Assembly: GCF_947495665.1 (NCBI RefSeq)
Contig: NZ_CANLZV010000004.1
Location: forward strand, 186,001-250,000
Direction of reading: 5' to 3'
DNA: 64,000 nt
Source of the DNA: an uncultured Sunxiuqinia sp.
GTDB lineage: Bacteria; Bacteroidota; Bacteroidia; Bacteroidales; Prolixibacteraceae
Position 1 is the first letter of the stretch. Every line of letters begins with the position of its first letter. The position numbers were made by a program, and so were the translations under genes. Below, one piece after another: positions 18,731 to 28,085 of the stretch. The notes beneath the pieces were generated by a model. That model saw nothing but the letters and a program-made list of their open reading frames with translations. It made no database searches and was not told where the DNA came from.

Positions 18731-20269
18731 TTAAATCTTACCTCTCCAATACTCCGTTTGGACAATGGAAGGGTTATTCGAAATGATTGATGGAGAAATA
18801 GGCCAAAAATATCCACGCTTTTTGATCCGGTTGGTATTCATCCAGGAAACTCCTTCGTAGTAATAATCCATCCGAATCCGGTCAAAGCCGGAGTGCCCCT
18901 CTCCAACAAGCTCGATTGCACGTTCGTCAAACAGTGCTTTTAGTAGGCTTGCACGATCAGTTCCACCTGTATAGGCAGGAACTCCAGCTTTAGAGCGAAT
19001 TAAATTTAAGTCTGCCACAGCAGCCGCTGCATTGTTCAGTTTTGCATTTGCCTCAGCACGAAGCAAGTAAACATCAGCTAAACGAAAGATCAAGATATTT
19101 GATTCCAAAAACTGCGAGTACTGATCTTCTGAATCCGGATCTTGTGATTGATGGGAATACTTCATCAGGAAGTCCTCATCGGGCGTACTGTAATCATAAA
19201 AGAAAAGGTCTTTCCGGACATCATTCTCCCGAGCTTCATCTTGAGCCATAAACTGATTTCCATAAAAGTCAGGATCAATAAAAGGTGATTTATTCGTATT
19301 CCTGTTTTTCCAAATAGGATAATTCAAGGTTAAGCCCGTAAAGGCATCATCCGCATTGCGCATCCGCATCGACTCGTTCATGTCTGAACTCCAATTAATT
19401 TCAAACAAGCCGGTTTTAGACTGTCCAATACACATTTTATTAAACCCTTCAACTCCCTCAGCCACATAATCAATTAACTCGACATTTCCATTGTCAATAA
19501 CCGATGTAGCTGATGCAATACATTCATTCAGCATTTCCTGGTTATTATTATCCCGGCTTGCATACCACAAGGTAAGATGTGCTTTCAATGCTTCCGCACT
19601 TGCCTTATTAGCTGTTATCGCCCATCGGGGATCATCTGGGGTAGAATATTCCAAATTATCAATTGCCTTGTCGACAGCCAATAAAGCATGATCCAGAACA
19701 TCTTTTTCAGGAGATCGGGGGATTTCTACAATAAAGCCATCTTCAGTTACCAACTGATCCGATGACTCTACAGACTCGGTTACGATTGGCACATTTCCCC
19801 ATACCCGAGTAAGATAAAAATAGGACAAGGCCCGAATAAAAGCGGCTTCCCCAATAATCCGTTTTTTATCTTCAACTGAAGAAAAAAGCTCATCAGGCAT
19901 CTCCTCAACATAGCTTTCAATTGTGACTGCCCAGTTCGCTGCCCGGTAAAGCTCTTTCCAGCTTTGTGAATATCCTCGATAAGGCAGGTTATAGTTTCCA
20001 CTTCCTTCGATATAATTTGTGATCCAATTACGGCTATTCATGAAAGTCATTCCTGTAAACTCTCCCCAGAACATGAAATTTGATTGGACAGTTACAGCAT
20101 ACTTTAAAAGGCCATAGGCTCCTGCTAATGCTTGTTCGGCATTACTCTGGTTTACCCAGAATACATTTGGGTGGGTTATTGTTACCGGCTCTTGGTCTAA
20201 CAAATCATTACAGCTCTGGCTACTAAGCAGTAGCATGAAAGCAATAAATATGTGTGTTATCTTTTTCAT
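18731..20269 (-). CDS. SusD/RagB-family outer-membrane lipoprotein
   Basis: A 512-residue SusD lipoprotein. The ATG at 20269 is used because it opens the signal MKKITHIFIAFMLLLSSQSC; the codon three positions upstream is TTG. SusD features are LLDQEPVTITHPNVFWVNQSN, GEAAFIRALSYFYLTRVWGNVP, KASAEALKAHLTLWYA, IFRLADVYLLRAEANAKL and the C-terminal DERAIELVGEGHSGFDRIR. It follows the SusC at 20290 by about 20 bp and is followed by fasciclin and DUF5007-like lipoproteins, which together look like the surface part of locus C. Confidence 0.96.
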   Translation of the reverse strand: MKKITHIFIAFMLLLSSQSCNDLLDQEPVTITHPNVFWVNQSNAEQALAGAYGLLKYAVTVQSNFMFWGEFTGMTFMNSRNWITNYIEGSGNYNLPYRGYSQSWKELYRAANWAVTIESYVEEMPDELFSSVEDKKRIIGEAAFIRALSYFYLTRVWGNVPIVTESVESSDQLVTEDGFIVEIPRSPEKDVLDHALLAVDKAIDNLEYSTPDDPRWAITANKASAEALKAHLTLWYASRDNNNQEMLNECIASATSVIDNGNVELIDYVAEGVEGFNKMCIGQSKTGLFEINWSSDMNESMRMRNADDAFTGLTLNYPIWKNRNTNKSPFIDPDFYGNQFMAQDEARENDVRKDLFFYDYSTPDEDFLMKYSHQSQDPDSEDQYSQFLESNILIFRLADVYLLRAEANAKLNNAAAAVADLNLIRSKAGVPAYTGGTDRASLLKALFDERAIELVGEGHSGFDRIRMDYYYEGVSWMNTNRIKKRGYFWPISPSIISNNPSIVQTEYWRGKI

Positions 20270-20289
20270 CGTATTCAATTTTTATTTTT

Positions 20290-23200
20290 TTAGAACTTAA
20301 CATCAACCCCAAATGAGATGGTGGATGCCTGCGGATATCCATTACCATAAACGTGTCCTTTCGCATTAACCATGGTTGCATCAACCACCGCTTTTGACCG
20401 TTGCCATTGATAAGGATTAAGAACTGACAAGTATACTCTTAAACGAGAAAGCCCATAGTCGCGAATAAAACTTTTCTTATCAAAAGTATAACCAATAGAT
20501 GCATTGGTAATTTTCCAGTAGTCACCACTCTCCAGCCATAAAGTTTGATTCCCTCTAAAACCATAAAAAGCTCCTAGACTTGGACTGGTAGGATAAAGGG
20601 CGGGGAAGCGAACTCCAGCAGCTCCATCTCCAGGTTTTTCCCAAAAGCTATGAGCACTTAAATCAGCCAATCCTGTTTTCGCCCAACCATCTCCTCCGCG
20701 ATCATAGCGATCCATATAGCTATTAAGTACTGTATTTTTAATATCTGCCCCGAATGAAAACTGACTGTATGCTCTCAGGTACCAACCTTTATACTGAAGA
20801 TTAATATTAAATGATCCTAAAAGGTCTGGAACGGGAGAATAGTCAGGCGCTAACTTCAAATCATGATCTTCATTGAGAATATAATCCCCATTTAAATCTT
20901 TCCAGATTGGAAAGCCCGGGCGAATTGCAGCCCATGCACCTTTTCCTGCCAAAGGCTCTCCTGTGTATGGATTTACCGGTAACTGAGACAAATCATCAAT
21001 AATATAATCATTCAGAAACATTTTATACAAGTTAACCGGCAAGCCAACAACATAGCCATAGTCACCTCCAATATAATCTCTGTTTCCGCTCGGCAATTTA
21101 CTGATGAAGTTCTTATTCTGAGATAAGCCTGAACTAAGTTCTAAACGCAAGTCATTATTCCGGGGAAAGACATGCCAGCGAACCATTGACTCCCAACCGT
21201 AATTAAGAATACCTGCAACATTTGCTTTTGCTTTATTGTAACCGGAGTAGGCCGGGAACCGAACATCAAAGAATAGCTTGTCGGTCAATTTATTGTAAGC
21301 ATCAAATGTTACACTTAACCGTTGCTTAAACATATCCAACTCAAACCCCAGGTTCCATTGACGTGAATTCTCCCATGATAATTTATCATTTCCAATGCTA
21401 TTATAATTCGGAACAACTCCAGTCACTCCGGCATATGAGGATGGGTTCATCTGATTGGCCCCAAAATAAGTTCCACTATACCCAAGTTGATAGCTACCAA
21501 ACCTCAGGTAATTTTCGGGAAACTGTTTCCCATTAATCCCCCAGCTAAATTTAACCTTTGCAAAATCGACAAAGCTTTCTTTCACCAAGGCAAACCAAGG
21601 CTCATCAGAAATCACCCAAGCTGCTGAGAAGGAAGGGAAATGTGCCCAACGGACATCAACTCCAAATCGGGAAGATCCATCAATACTATAGCTCGCACCA
21701 ACGATGTATCTTTTCTTATATTTATAACTTACCCGTCCAAAATATGAGATCATTGCATTGGAAGACAAAGAAGTAAAACCTCCAATTTCTTCTTGGGTAT
21801 ACCGATCATTCACTACTTGGATGGCATCACTACCAAAGCCAATGGCATTCAGCCCCATATCTTCATAACGGTTGTAATCAACCTTTTGCCCTAAAATACC
21901 GGTGAACTGATGCAATTCAGTATCTCTATAGTAGCTCAAATAGACATCTGAAGAAAGATTCTTTCGGGTATAAAGAGAATAACTGGCAAATCCATCTCCT
22001 TCGGTTCTTGTCGTTGACGGTTCATAAAAATTCTTCTTATTACTGTCATAAACAAAGGTCTGTTGCGAGTTTAAAGTAAGACCTTTAAAAAGATCCAAAG
22101 ATGCAAAATTTGAAACTGTCGTAGTAATTGATTGATCAGTATTTAACTTCTCTTCCAATTCCCCCTGTAATGATGCTATCTTTTCATCCGTTACGTAAAA
22201 CAGCGAAGAGTTCAATGAATTCGGACTAACTGGCAAGGCCGGATTTGCATAATTTGTGTATCTCCAAGGATTTCCCTGTCCTGTTTGCTGATCAGTGAAT
22301 ACAATTCGTGTATTTAACTGATTATTAAAACGCTTACCTACCTTGCTATTGATATTGGCCGATAAAGTATATCGATCAAACCCAGTCTCTTTTACGACCC
22401 CCTTATTATCATCATAACCTAGTGATATCCTATAGTTTGCCTCTTCAGACCCTCCTCTCATGCTCACATTATACTGCTGCTTAATACCTGACTGAAAAAA
22501 CAGACTTTGATAGTCCATATTATTATTAAAAGCATAGTTCAAGCTGTCTGACAGCATAATTGGTAAATTATCTGACATTTGCTCGCCAGTTGTCCACCAT
22601 TTTTGAACCATATCCATTTTGGCTTGTCTTTCAGCTGCCCCAATAAGCATTGCAACTCGATCAGGTTTAGGCTGAAATCCATAATTTGCAGTAAAAGTAA
22701 ATTCAGGCTTAGCTAACGCTTTTCCTTTTTTGGTATTAATAATAATTACGCCATTTGCCCCTCTGGAACCATAAATTGCTGCTGCAGAGGCATCCTTCAA
22801 AATATCAATACTTTCAATATCCGTTGGGTTCAAGGATGCTAAGAAGTCCGTATTAGAAACATTATAACCGGCAAGGTCTTCCAATGAGGTCTGCACCCCA
22901 TCTACAACGTAAAGCGGATTACTAAAAGCAGTATTCGCATTCAAATCGCCCGAAATACTTGTATTACCGCGAATTGTTAATGCCCCTCTGGCTCCGGGAG
23001 CTCCACTAAGTGTCACATTCTGTATTCCGGTTGTCTGAGTTGCAAGCAAGGCACTAACATTCGTTACAGGAATATTCTCCAGATCTTCACTACGAACACT
23101 TGTAACCGACGCTGTCAAATCTCTTTTATGTACCGATTGATAACCAATGGCAACCACTTCTTCCACGCCAATGCTTTCTTCTTCCATCATTACATTAATC

Positions 23201-23790
23201 GTTGTTTGGCGTCCAACTTTTATCTCCTGAGTCTTCATCCCGATGAAAGAAAATATCAAAACAGCATCTTCAGAAGAAACTGTAAGCTCATAATTTCCAT
23301 CAACACTAGACACAGTCCCTTTAGACGTCCCGGCAACAGCAATGGTCACTCCAGGTAGTGCCCCCCCATCTTCGTCAGTTACTTTTCCGGTTATAACCCT
23401 GTTATTTTGTGTTAAATGCAAAGTCGAAAGAATGATGTGTCTCTCAGAAATCCGGTATTTCACGTTAGTGTCACCAAAAAGGACATCCAGCACGTCTTCA
23501 ATACTGCGATTTTTAACATTAAGTTCAACTTTACGTTCCAGATCAATAGCATCTTTGTTATATACGAAATAGTATTCACTTTGATCCTCTATTTGAACCA
23601 AAGCATCAACTACCCGAACATTTCGAAGATCTAGTGAGAATTTAGCTGTTTGGGAATGAACCTGAAGTGCAAATGACTGCGCAATTCCCAACATAACAAA
23701 CAAAATCGTAAACTTCATTTTCAATACAATTTTTCGGGGATGCCTGGCTTTTAGACAGCTACAGGCATAGAACCCTCTGTTTTTTTTCAT
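20290..23790 (-). CDS. SusC/RagA TonB-dependent outer-membrane transporter with STN domain
   Basis: A 1166-residue SusC. The N-terminus has a long basic lead (SCLKARHPRKIVLKMKF) before the hydrophobic signal, an STN domain at about 50-115 (FSLDLRNVRVVDALVQIEDQ), a CarboxypepD-reg-like domain (ITGKVTDEDGGALPGVTIAV), EEVVAIGYQSVHKRDLTASV, the plug (PLYVVDGVQTSLEDL, LKDASAAAIYGSRGANGVII) and the barrel. It sits 155 bp after a FecR gene, so the STN domain presumably signals to it. The fecR-susC gap holds a strong hairpin. The first residues and untranslated leader closely match those of the SusC starting at 12945. Confidence 0.96.
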   Translation of the reverse strand: MKKNRGFYACSCLKARHPRKIVLKMKFTILFVMLGIAQSFALQVHSQTAKFSLDLRNVRVVDALVQIEDQSEYYFVYNKDAIDLERKVELNVKNRSIEDVLDVLFGDTNVKYRISERHIILSTLHLTQNNRVITGKVTDEDGGALPGVTIAVAGTSKGTVSSVDGNYELTVSSEDAVLIFSFIGMKTQEIKVGRQTTINVMMEEESIGVEEVVAIGYQSVHKRDLTASVTSVRSEDLENIPVTNVSALLATQTTGIQNVTLSGAPGARGALTIRGNTSISGDLNANTAFSNPLYVVDGVQTSLEDLAGYNVSNTDFLASLNPTDIESIDILKDASAAAIYGSRGANGVIIINTKKGKALAKPEFTFTANYGFQPKPDRVAMLIGAAERQAKMDMVQKWWTTGEQMSDNLPIMLSDSLNYAFNNNMDYQSLFFQSGIKQQYNVSMRGGSEEANYRISLGYDDNKGVVKETGFDRYTLSANINSKVGKRFNNQLNTRIVFTDQQTGQGNPWRYTNYANPALPVSPNSLNSSLFYVTDEKIASLQGELEEKLNTDQSITTTVSNFASLDLFKGLTLNSQQTFVYDSNKKNFYEPSTTRTEGDGFASYSLYTRKNLSSDVYLSYYRDTELHQFTGILGQKVDYNRYEDMGLNAIGFGSDAIQVVNDRYTQEEIGGFTSLSSNAMISYFGRVSYKYKKRYIVGASYSIDGSSRFGVDVRWAHFPSFSAAWVISDEPWFALVKESFVDFAKVKFSWGINGKQFPENYLRFGSYQLGYSGTYFGANQMNPSSYAGVTGVVPNYNSIGNDKLSWENSRQWNLGFELDMFKQRLSVTFDAYNKLTDKLFFDVRFPAYSGYNKAKANVAGILNYGWESMVRWHVFPRNNDLRLELSSGLSQNKNFISKLPSGNRDYIGGDYGYVVGLPVNLYKMFLNDYIIDDLSQLPVNPYTGEPLAGKGAWAAIRPGFPIWKDLNGDYILNEDHDLKLAPDYSPVPDLLGSFNINLQYKGWYLRAYSQFSFGADIKNTVLNSYMDRYDRGGDGWAKTGLADLSAHSFWEKPGDGAAGVRFPALYPTSPSLGAFYGFRGNQTLWLESGDYWKITNASIGYTFDKKSFIRDYGLSRLRVYLSVLNPYQWQRSKAVVDATMVNAKGHVYGNGYPQASTISFGVDVKF

Positions 23791-23843
23791 ACTTTTGAAT
23801 TGATTTGTTAGTACTTAATAAATCGTTGATTTTTTCAAACTTT

Positions 23844-23876
23844 AAACAGGAAGGAGTTGCCGCTCTTTCCTGTTTT
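23844..23876 (-). promoter_or_regulatory. Strong leader hairpin between fecR and susC of locus C
   Basis: AAACAGGAAGGAG (from 23844) pairs with CTCTTTCCTGTTT (to 23876) with one G-T wobble around the loop TTGCCG. It ends 54 bp before the susC ATG. On the minus strand it is not followed by a long U-run, so it could be a partial terminator, RNase barrier or attenuator that decouples regulator from transporter expression. Confidence 0.55.
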
Positions 23877-23945
23877 TGCTTCATGTTTAAGTTTTTATCA
23901 TCGTATTATCTTTCTATTTTTGTTTAGGGTTCGTATTTCTTCTGT

Positions 23946-25049
23946 CTAATTCGTGACTTTATTCACATCCCGGCTGATCACGATCTTCCGCTTTGAGTAA
24001 CTTCCATCAGGCTGTTTTTCACGCTTAATATAGTTGATCGTTATCGGGATCGAGCTGGCAAAGATGTCCAATACCTGCTCAATATTTTCGTCAATGAAAG
24101 TGGCATATAATGTATAGTTCCCCAGCGAGGGATCAGTCATTTCGATATCGACATTGTACCAGCGCTCCAGCTTGTTGACAATCCCAGCAAATGGTTCATT
24201 CTGGAACAGCATTTTACCGTCTTTCCACCCGGTAAACACATCCATCTCGTCTACTTCAGAGGCACGTATTTCCTGGCTTCTGATGTCGTAGGAAGCCGAA
24301 TAGCCCGGTTCGAGCAAATACTCTTTGTGACTTGCTTTGAGGATCAGTGTTACTTTGCCTTCCACCAGGGTGGTTTCCACTTTCCCGTTATCTGCAAAGC
24401 CGTTCACATTAAAAGTAGTCCCATACACTTTTACAGTCAACTGGTTGGTCGAAACCTGCATGGGCATGCTCTCATTCTTCGTAACTTCAAAATAAGCTTC
24501 GCCTTTGAGTTTCACCTCGCGGGTAGAGCCAGTAAAAACCGATGGAAAGGAAAGACTGCTTCCCGAATTGAGCCAAACTAGGGAGCCATCGGGTAAAACA
24601 ACTTGTGTTTTGGCTCCAAGGGGAGCCCGAAAGGTATTAAAGGTCTTCTGGCTAGCCGTCAACGAATTAAGGTTAGGGTTACCTGTGGATGCCTGGTAAT
24701 AAAAATAAATGGTTGTTAAAAGTAAGGGAATAGACAAAATAGCTGCGATATGAGAAACCCACTGCATCATACTTCTTGATCGAAGTCTATGCTCGGCTGA
24801 ATCAGGTGTAGCAGCAAGCCTGCTCATCAGCCGTTTTGAGGCCTGCTTCCGTTCTTCCGCAGCAAGCGCTATTGGAATAAATACCAATCCGGCAATAAAC
24901 TTTCTGGCATAAGCCAACTCCTCTTCAGAAAGTTCATACTGTCCCTGTATTCTTTTTTGCTTTTCGGCATTGTAGTCGTCAAAATTTCGGATTTCAGTCT
25001 GAAAAGCCTCATCTGCAAGTAAGTTTGTTAATTTATCGTGTACCTCCAT
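23946..25049 (-). CDS. FecR-family anti-sigma factor
   Basis: A 367-residue anti-sigma factor. The N-terminal cytoplasmic segment (1-95) is charged, the membrane helix is at about 96-118 (ISHIAAILSIPLLLTTIYFYY), and the periplasmic FecR domain shows TQVVLPDGSLVWLNSGSSLS, LKGEAYFEVTKNESMPMQVS and VYGTTFNVNG, ending in the DUF4974-type tail (FAGIVNKLERWYNVDIEM). It lies 54 bp downstream of the ECF sigma gene and upstream of the STN-bearing SusC. It keeps the sigma factor inactive until the receptor signals. Confidence 0.95.
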   Translation of the reverse strand: MEVHDKLTNLLADEAFQTEIRNFDDYNAEKQKRIQGQYELSEEELAYARKFIAGLVFIPIALAAEERKQASKRLMSRLAATPDSAEHRLRSRSMMQWVSHIAAILSIPLLLTTIYFYYQASTGNPNLNSLTASQKTFNTFRAPLGAKTQVVLPDGSLVWLNSGSSLSFPSVFTGSTREVKLKGEAYFEVTKNESMPMQVSTNQLTVKVYGTTFNVNGFADNGKVETTLVEGKVTLILKASHKEYLLEPGYSASYDIRSQEIRASEVDEMDVFTGWKDGKMLFQNEPFAGIVNKLERWYNVDIEMTDPSLGNYTLYATFIDENIEQVLDIFASSIPITINYIKREKQPDGSYSKRKIVISRDVNKVTN

Positions 25050-25103
25050 GAGTTTATCTTTCTTGCCGTTTTAATAGGTAGAGGGCAAAAAAGCAAAAAG
25101 GTA

Positions 25104-25745
25104 CTACCCCAAATCAATCTTTTTTTGAAATAATAATAGAAGCGCCATCAATAGCTCATCCCTATAATCGATACCCTCCCAGAGTTGAGAGTCAATTTTA
25201 GTTCGAAGATTCGCAATGGCCCGTTGCATCATATTTTTAATGGTCTGTTCCTTGACATCCATGATCCGGGCAATTTCGGCATAAGACAGGTTGAAATAAA
25301 AACGCAGGAAAATTAATTCTCGTTGGCGGTCAGGCAGACTATTAATGGACTGGACTAACAAACTACGCAATTGCCTGGAAGTTTCTTCAACTTCAATAAA
25401 CTCGGCTGATGAGAAAGAAAAAGCTTGCGAATCACTATCTTCAGGATTCCGGGAGGTAATTGCCCAATTGATTGCTTTGTTTTCAAGAAGTCTTCGTCTT
25501 ACCGAAGAAAGGAGGTAAGCCTTCGTGTTTTTCACATCACCCAGAGTTGTTCGTCTCTCCCAAATCCGAAGAAAAACATCCTGTACCGAATCTTTGACCA
25601 GGTCTGGCTCATTAACAATCTTCAGCCCATAGTGATATAAATCCGAATAAAAATGATCGAAAAGTAGCGCCAAAGCAGCATGATCTCCGGATTTCATCTG
25701 TTTCCAGGCAATTATCATTTGGTTTGTGTCCACGCTCATTTGCAT
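25104..25745 (-). CDS. ECF RNA polymerase sigma-70 factor
   Basis: A 213-residue ECF sigma factor, started at the ATG at 25745 (the frame extends four codons further only by way of a TTG). Region 2 is ALALLFDHFYSDLYHYGLKI with DLVKDSVQDVFLRIWERR; region 4 is SLPDRQRELIFLRFYFNLSY followed by AEIARIMDVKEQTIKNMMQR. It leads locus C and is divergent from the PorE-like gene at 25882, with 136 bp between the two starts that must hold both promoters. It probably drives the SusC/SusD/fasciclin operon and its own regulator. Confidence 0.95.
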   Translation of the reverse strand: MQMSVDTNQMIIAWKQMKSGDHAALALLFDHFYSDLYHYGLKIVNEPDLVKDSVQDVFLRIWERRTTLGDVKNTKAYLLSSVRRRLLENKAINWAITSRNPEDSDSQAFSFSSAEFIEVEETSRQLRSLLVQSINSLPDRQRELIFLRFYFNLSYAEIARIMDVKEQTIKNMMQRAIANLRTKIDSQLWEGIDYRDELLMALLLLFQKKIDLG

Positions 25746-25881
25746 ATTTGATGACAAAACACCCCATAAAAGAACTAAAATATTTATGAATACAGAAATG
25801 CATATACTTTATCTTTTCATTTTACGTTTTTCCATAACGAACAAATTTGGTTACTTTTATTGCCTTAATCAGCCTTGTTTC

Positions 25882-27879
25882 ATGAAGCGGACCTATTTAA
25901 TCAGTATGCTCTTTTTAGCCCTGTTTGTTTTGGGCGCTTGTTCCCCTCAAAAACATTATCGTTTAGGAACAGTTTCTTTTGAAATTGGAGAATACTACCG
26001 GGCCACCGAAAAATACCGTAAAGCTTACCGCAAGGATGACAACCTGCAGCATAAAATGGACATGGCTTACAACATGGCTGAAGCCTTCCGCGCCACTGGA
26101 GAATATGGGAAAGCAGCCATTTGGTACAAAAATGCCATCCGACGCCAGCACCCCGATTTCAAAGCCCTGCTTTATTATGCAGACTGTTTGCGGGCCACTC
26201 AAAAATACGATGAAGCCATTGAAGCCTACCAGCAATACCTCGACTCCATCCCCAACGATGTGCAAGCAATCAATGGGTTGGATGCCTGTCGTTACACCCG
26301 CGACTGGGAGGAGAATCCCTCCCGCTATGTGGTTAATCCGGTGCGCGAGCTCAACTCCAAATACAGTGACTACGCGCCTGTTTTTGTGGGCGGACGCGAC
26401 AATGAAATTTTGCTGACTTCTACCCGTGAAAATACGGTAGGTAAAAGGCAAAGCGCCATCTCCGGAAGTTACTTTGCGGATATATTCCGGGCCGAATACC
26501 AAATTCAACGGCAAAAATGGGGAGCACCGGTTCTGGTTGATGAATCGGGCATGATCAACTCGCCCAATGAAGAAGGAGCCGTTACCCTGTCGGAAAATGG
26601 TGACGAAATGATTTTCACCCGGGCTCGTTATGACAAGCAAACCGACTTGGGCGCTGAACTCTACCGCGTAAAAATGTCACGGGGCAATTGGTCCGAGCCC
26701 ATAAGGCTGGACTTGGTTGGCGACAGTCTGATTGCAGCTCATCCTTCGCTGTCGGCCGATGGAGACACCCTTTATTTTGTGTCGGACAAACCCGGCGGCT
26801 ATGGCGGCAAAGACATCTGGATGGCAACAGCCAGCGGAAACACGTTTTCCAATCCGGTGAACCTGGGACCTAAAATCAATACGCCAGGAAATGAGGTTTT
26901 CCCAACCATCCGATCCAATGGCGAGCTTTATTTTTCTTCAGACTACCACATGGGCATGGGCGGACTCGACATTTTTAAAGCCACCCGCAATGAGGAAGGC
27001 GAATGGCACATCCAGAACCTGAAGTCGCCCATCAACTCCACGGGTGATGATTCTGGCATGGCATTTATTGAAGGCGAAGAGACCCGCGGGATGTTTGCTT
27101 CAAACCGGAAAGGTTCGCGGAGCGATGATATTTACTCCTTTTATTTGCCTCCTAAAGTTTTCCGTATTGCTGGTGAAATTTATGACAAAGAAACCAATCA
27201 ACGGTTGGATGGCGCCCGCATCCGGATTATCGGAACAGATGGCACCAACCTTAAAATGCGGGCTGACAATGGGCAGTTTCAACTCAAACTGAACCCTGAA
27301 ACAGAATACGTTTTTGCAGCGTTTAAAGACGGCTACCTGAATGATAAAGGCCGCGAATCCACCATTGGTTTGGAAGACAGCCAGGATTTCCGCGTCAACT
27401 TGTACCTCACCCCTACCGATGCGCCCATCAAAGTTGACAACATCAACTACGAGTTTGGAAGCTGGGAGCTACTGCCCCAATCGGTCAATGCCCTGGACAG
27501 CTTGGTAACAATTTTGGAAATGAATCCCACCATTACCATCGAGCTGATGTCGCACACCGACTTTGTGGGTTCCGAAGAATTCAACTTCGACTTGTCGCAA
27601 AAACGTGCCCAGGCCGTGGTTGATTACCTCATTCAAAAAGGCATTAATCCTGAACGACTGGTAGCCAAAGGCTACGGCGAAACCTGGCCCAAGAAAGTAA
27701 CACGTACCATGGCTCGTCAATATGATTTTCTGAAACGAAATGACGAGCTAACCGAGGAATTCATCAACCAACTTAGTCCGGAACAACAAGAAATTGCCAA
27801 AGGACTGAACCGGCGCACAGAGTTCCGGGTTCTTTCAACCGATTTTTACGAACGCTTTGCACCCGAAGTCGAGAAGTAA
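25882..27879 (+). CDS. porE: PorE-like lipoprotein: TPR, beta-propeller, carboxypeptidase-regulatory and OmpA domains
   Basis: A 665-residue lipoprotein, started at 25882 where MKRTYLISMLFLALFVLGAC gives a lipobox with Cys20. Domains in order: TPR-like repeats (about 25-145, YRATEKYRKAYRK, GEYGKAAIWYKNAI, QKYDEAIEAYQQYL), a PD40/WD40-like propeller (about 150-420, repeats such as AHPSLSADGDTLYFVSDKPG and SNGELYFSSDY), a carboxypeptidase-regulatory-like domain (about 430-515) and a C-terminal OmpA peptidoglycan-binding domain (about 520-650, with VDYLIQKGINPERLVAKGYG). This order is that of PorE of the type IX secretion system in Porphyromonas, which anchors the trans-envelope complex to peptidoglycan. 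The symbol rests on architecture only; related four-domain paralogues exist in many genomes. Confidence 0.8.
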   Translation: MKRTYLISMLFLALFVLGACSPQKHYRLGTVSFEIGEYYRATEKYRKAYRKDDNLQHKMDMAYNMAEAFRATGEYGKAAIWYKNAIRRQHPDFKALLYYADCLRATQKYDEAIEAYQQYLDSIPNDVQAINGLDACRYTRDWEENPSRYVVNPVRELNSKYSDYAPVFVGGRDNEILLTSTRENTVGKRQSAISGSYFADIFRAEYQIQRQKWGAPVLVDESGMINSPNEEGAVTLSENGDEMIFTRARYDKQTDLGAELYRVKMSRGNWSEPIRLDLVGDSLIAAHPSLSADGDTLYFVSDKPGGYGGKDIWMATASGNTFSNPVNLGPKINTPGNEVFPTIRSNGELYFSSDYHMGMGGLDIFKATRNEEGEWHIQNLKSPINSTGDDSGMAFIEGEETRGMFASNRKGSRSDDIYSFYLPPKVFRIAGEIYDKETNQRLDGARIRIIGTDGTNLKMRADNGQFQLKLNPETEYVFAAFKDGYLNDKGRESTIGLEDSQDFRVNLYLTPTDAPIKVDNINYEFGSWELLPQSVNALDSLVTILEMNPTITIELMSHTDFVGSEEFNFDLSQKRAQAVVDYLIQKGINPERLVAKGYGETWPKKVTRTMARQYDFLKRNDELTEEFINQLSPEQQEIAKGLNRRTEFRVLSTDFYERFAPEVEK

Positions 27880-27990
27880 TTATTTCAGAGAATTCCGGAA
27901 ATTAAACAGAGCCAAAATCCGCCCCGTTAGTCAGATAAGAAGGACACTCTGAACAATACTTTAAATTCGAAACAAAATTTCGCCAATCGT

Positions 27991-28021
27991 TTTTAAGACG
28001 TGCGAAAGTGACGTATTTTTG
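27991..28021 (+). promoter_or_regulatory. Candidate promoter of ilvA
   Basis: TTTT at 27991-27994 and TATTTTTG at 28014-28021 are 19 bp apart, fitting the Bacteroidota -33/-7 pattern with three of four bases in the upstream box and an exact -7. It lies about 65 bp before the ilvA ATG. Confidence 0.5.
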
Positions 28022-28085
28022 TAGGTCGATTTATTCAATAGATCGATACTATTGCGTAATGTTGCTTTCAACTAAAAGAGAAGAA

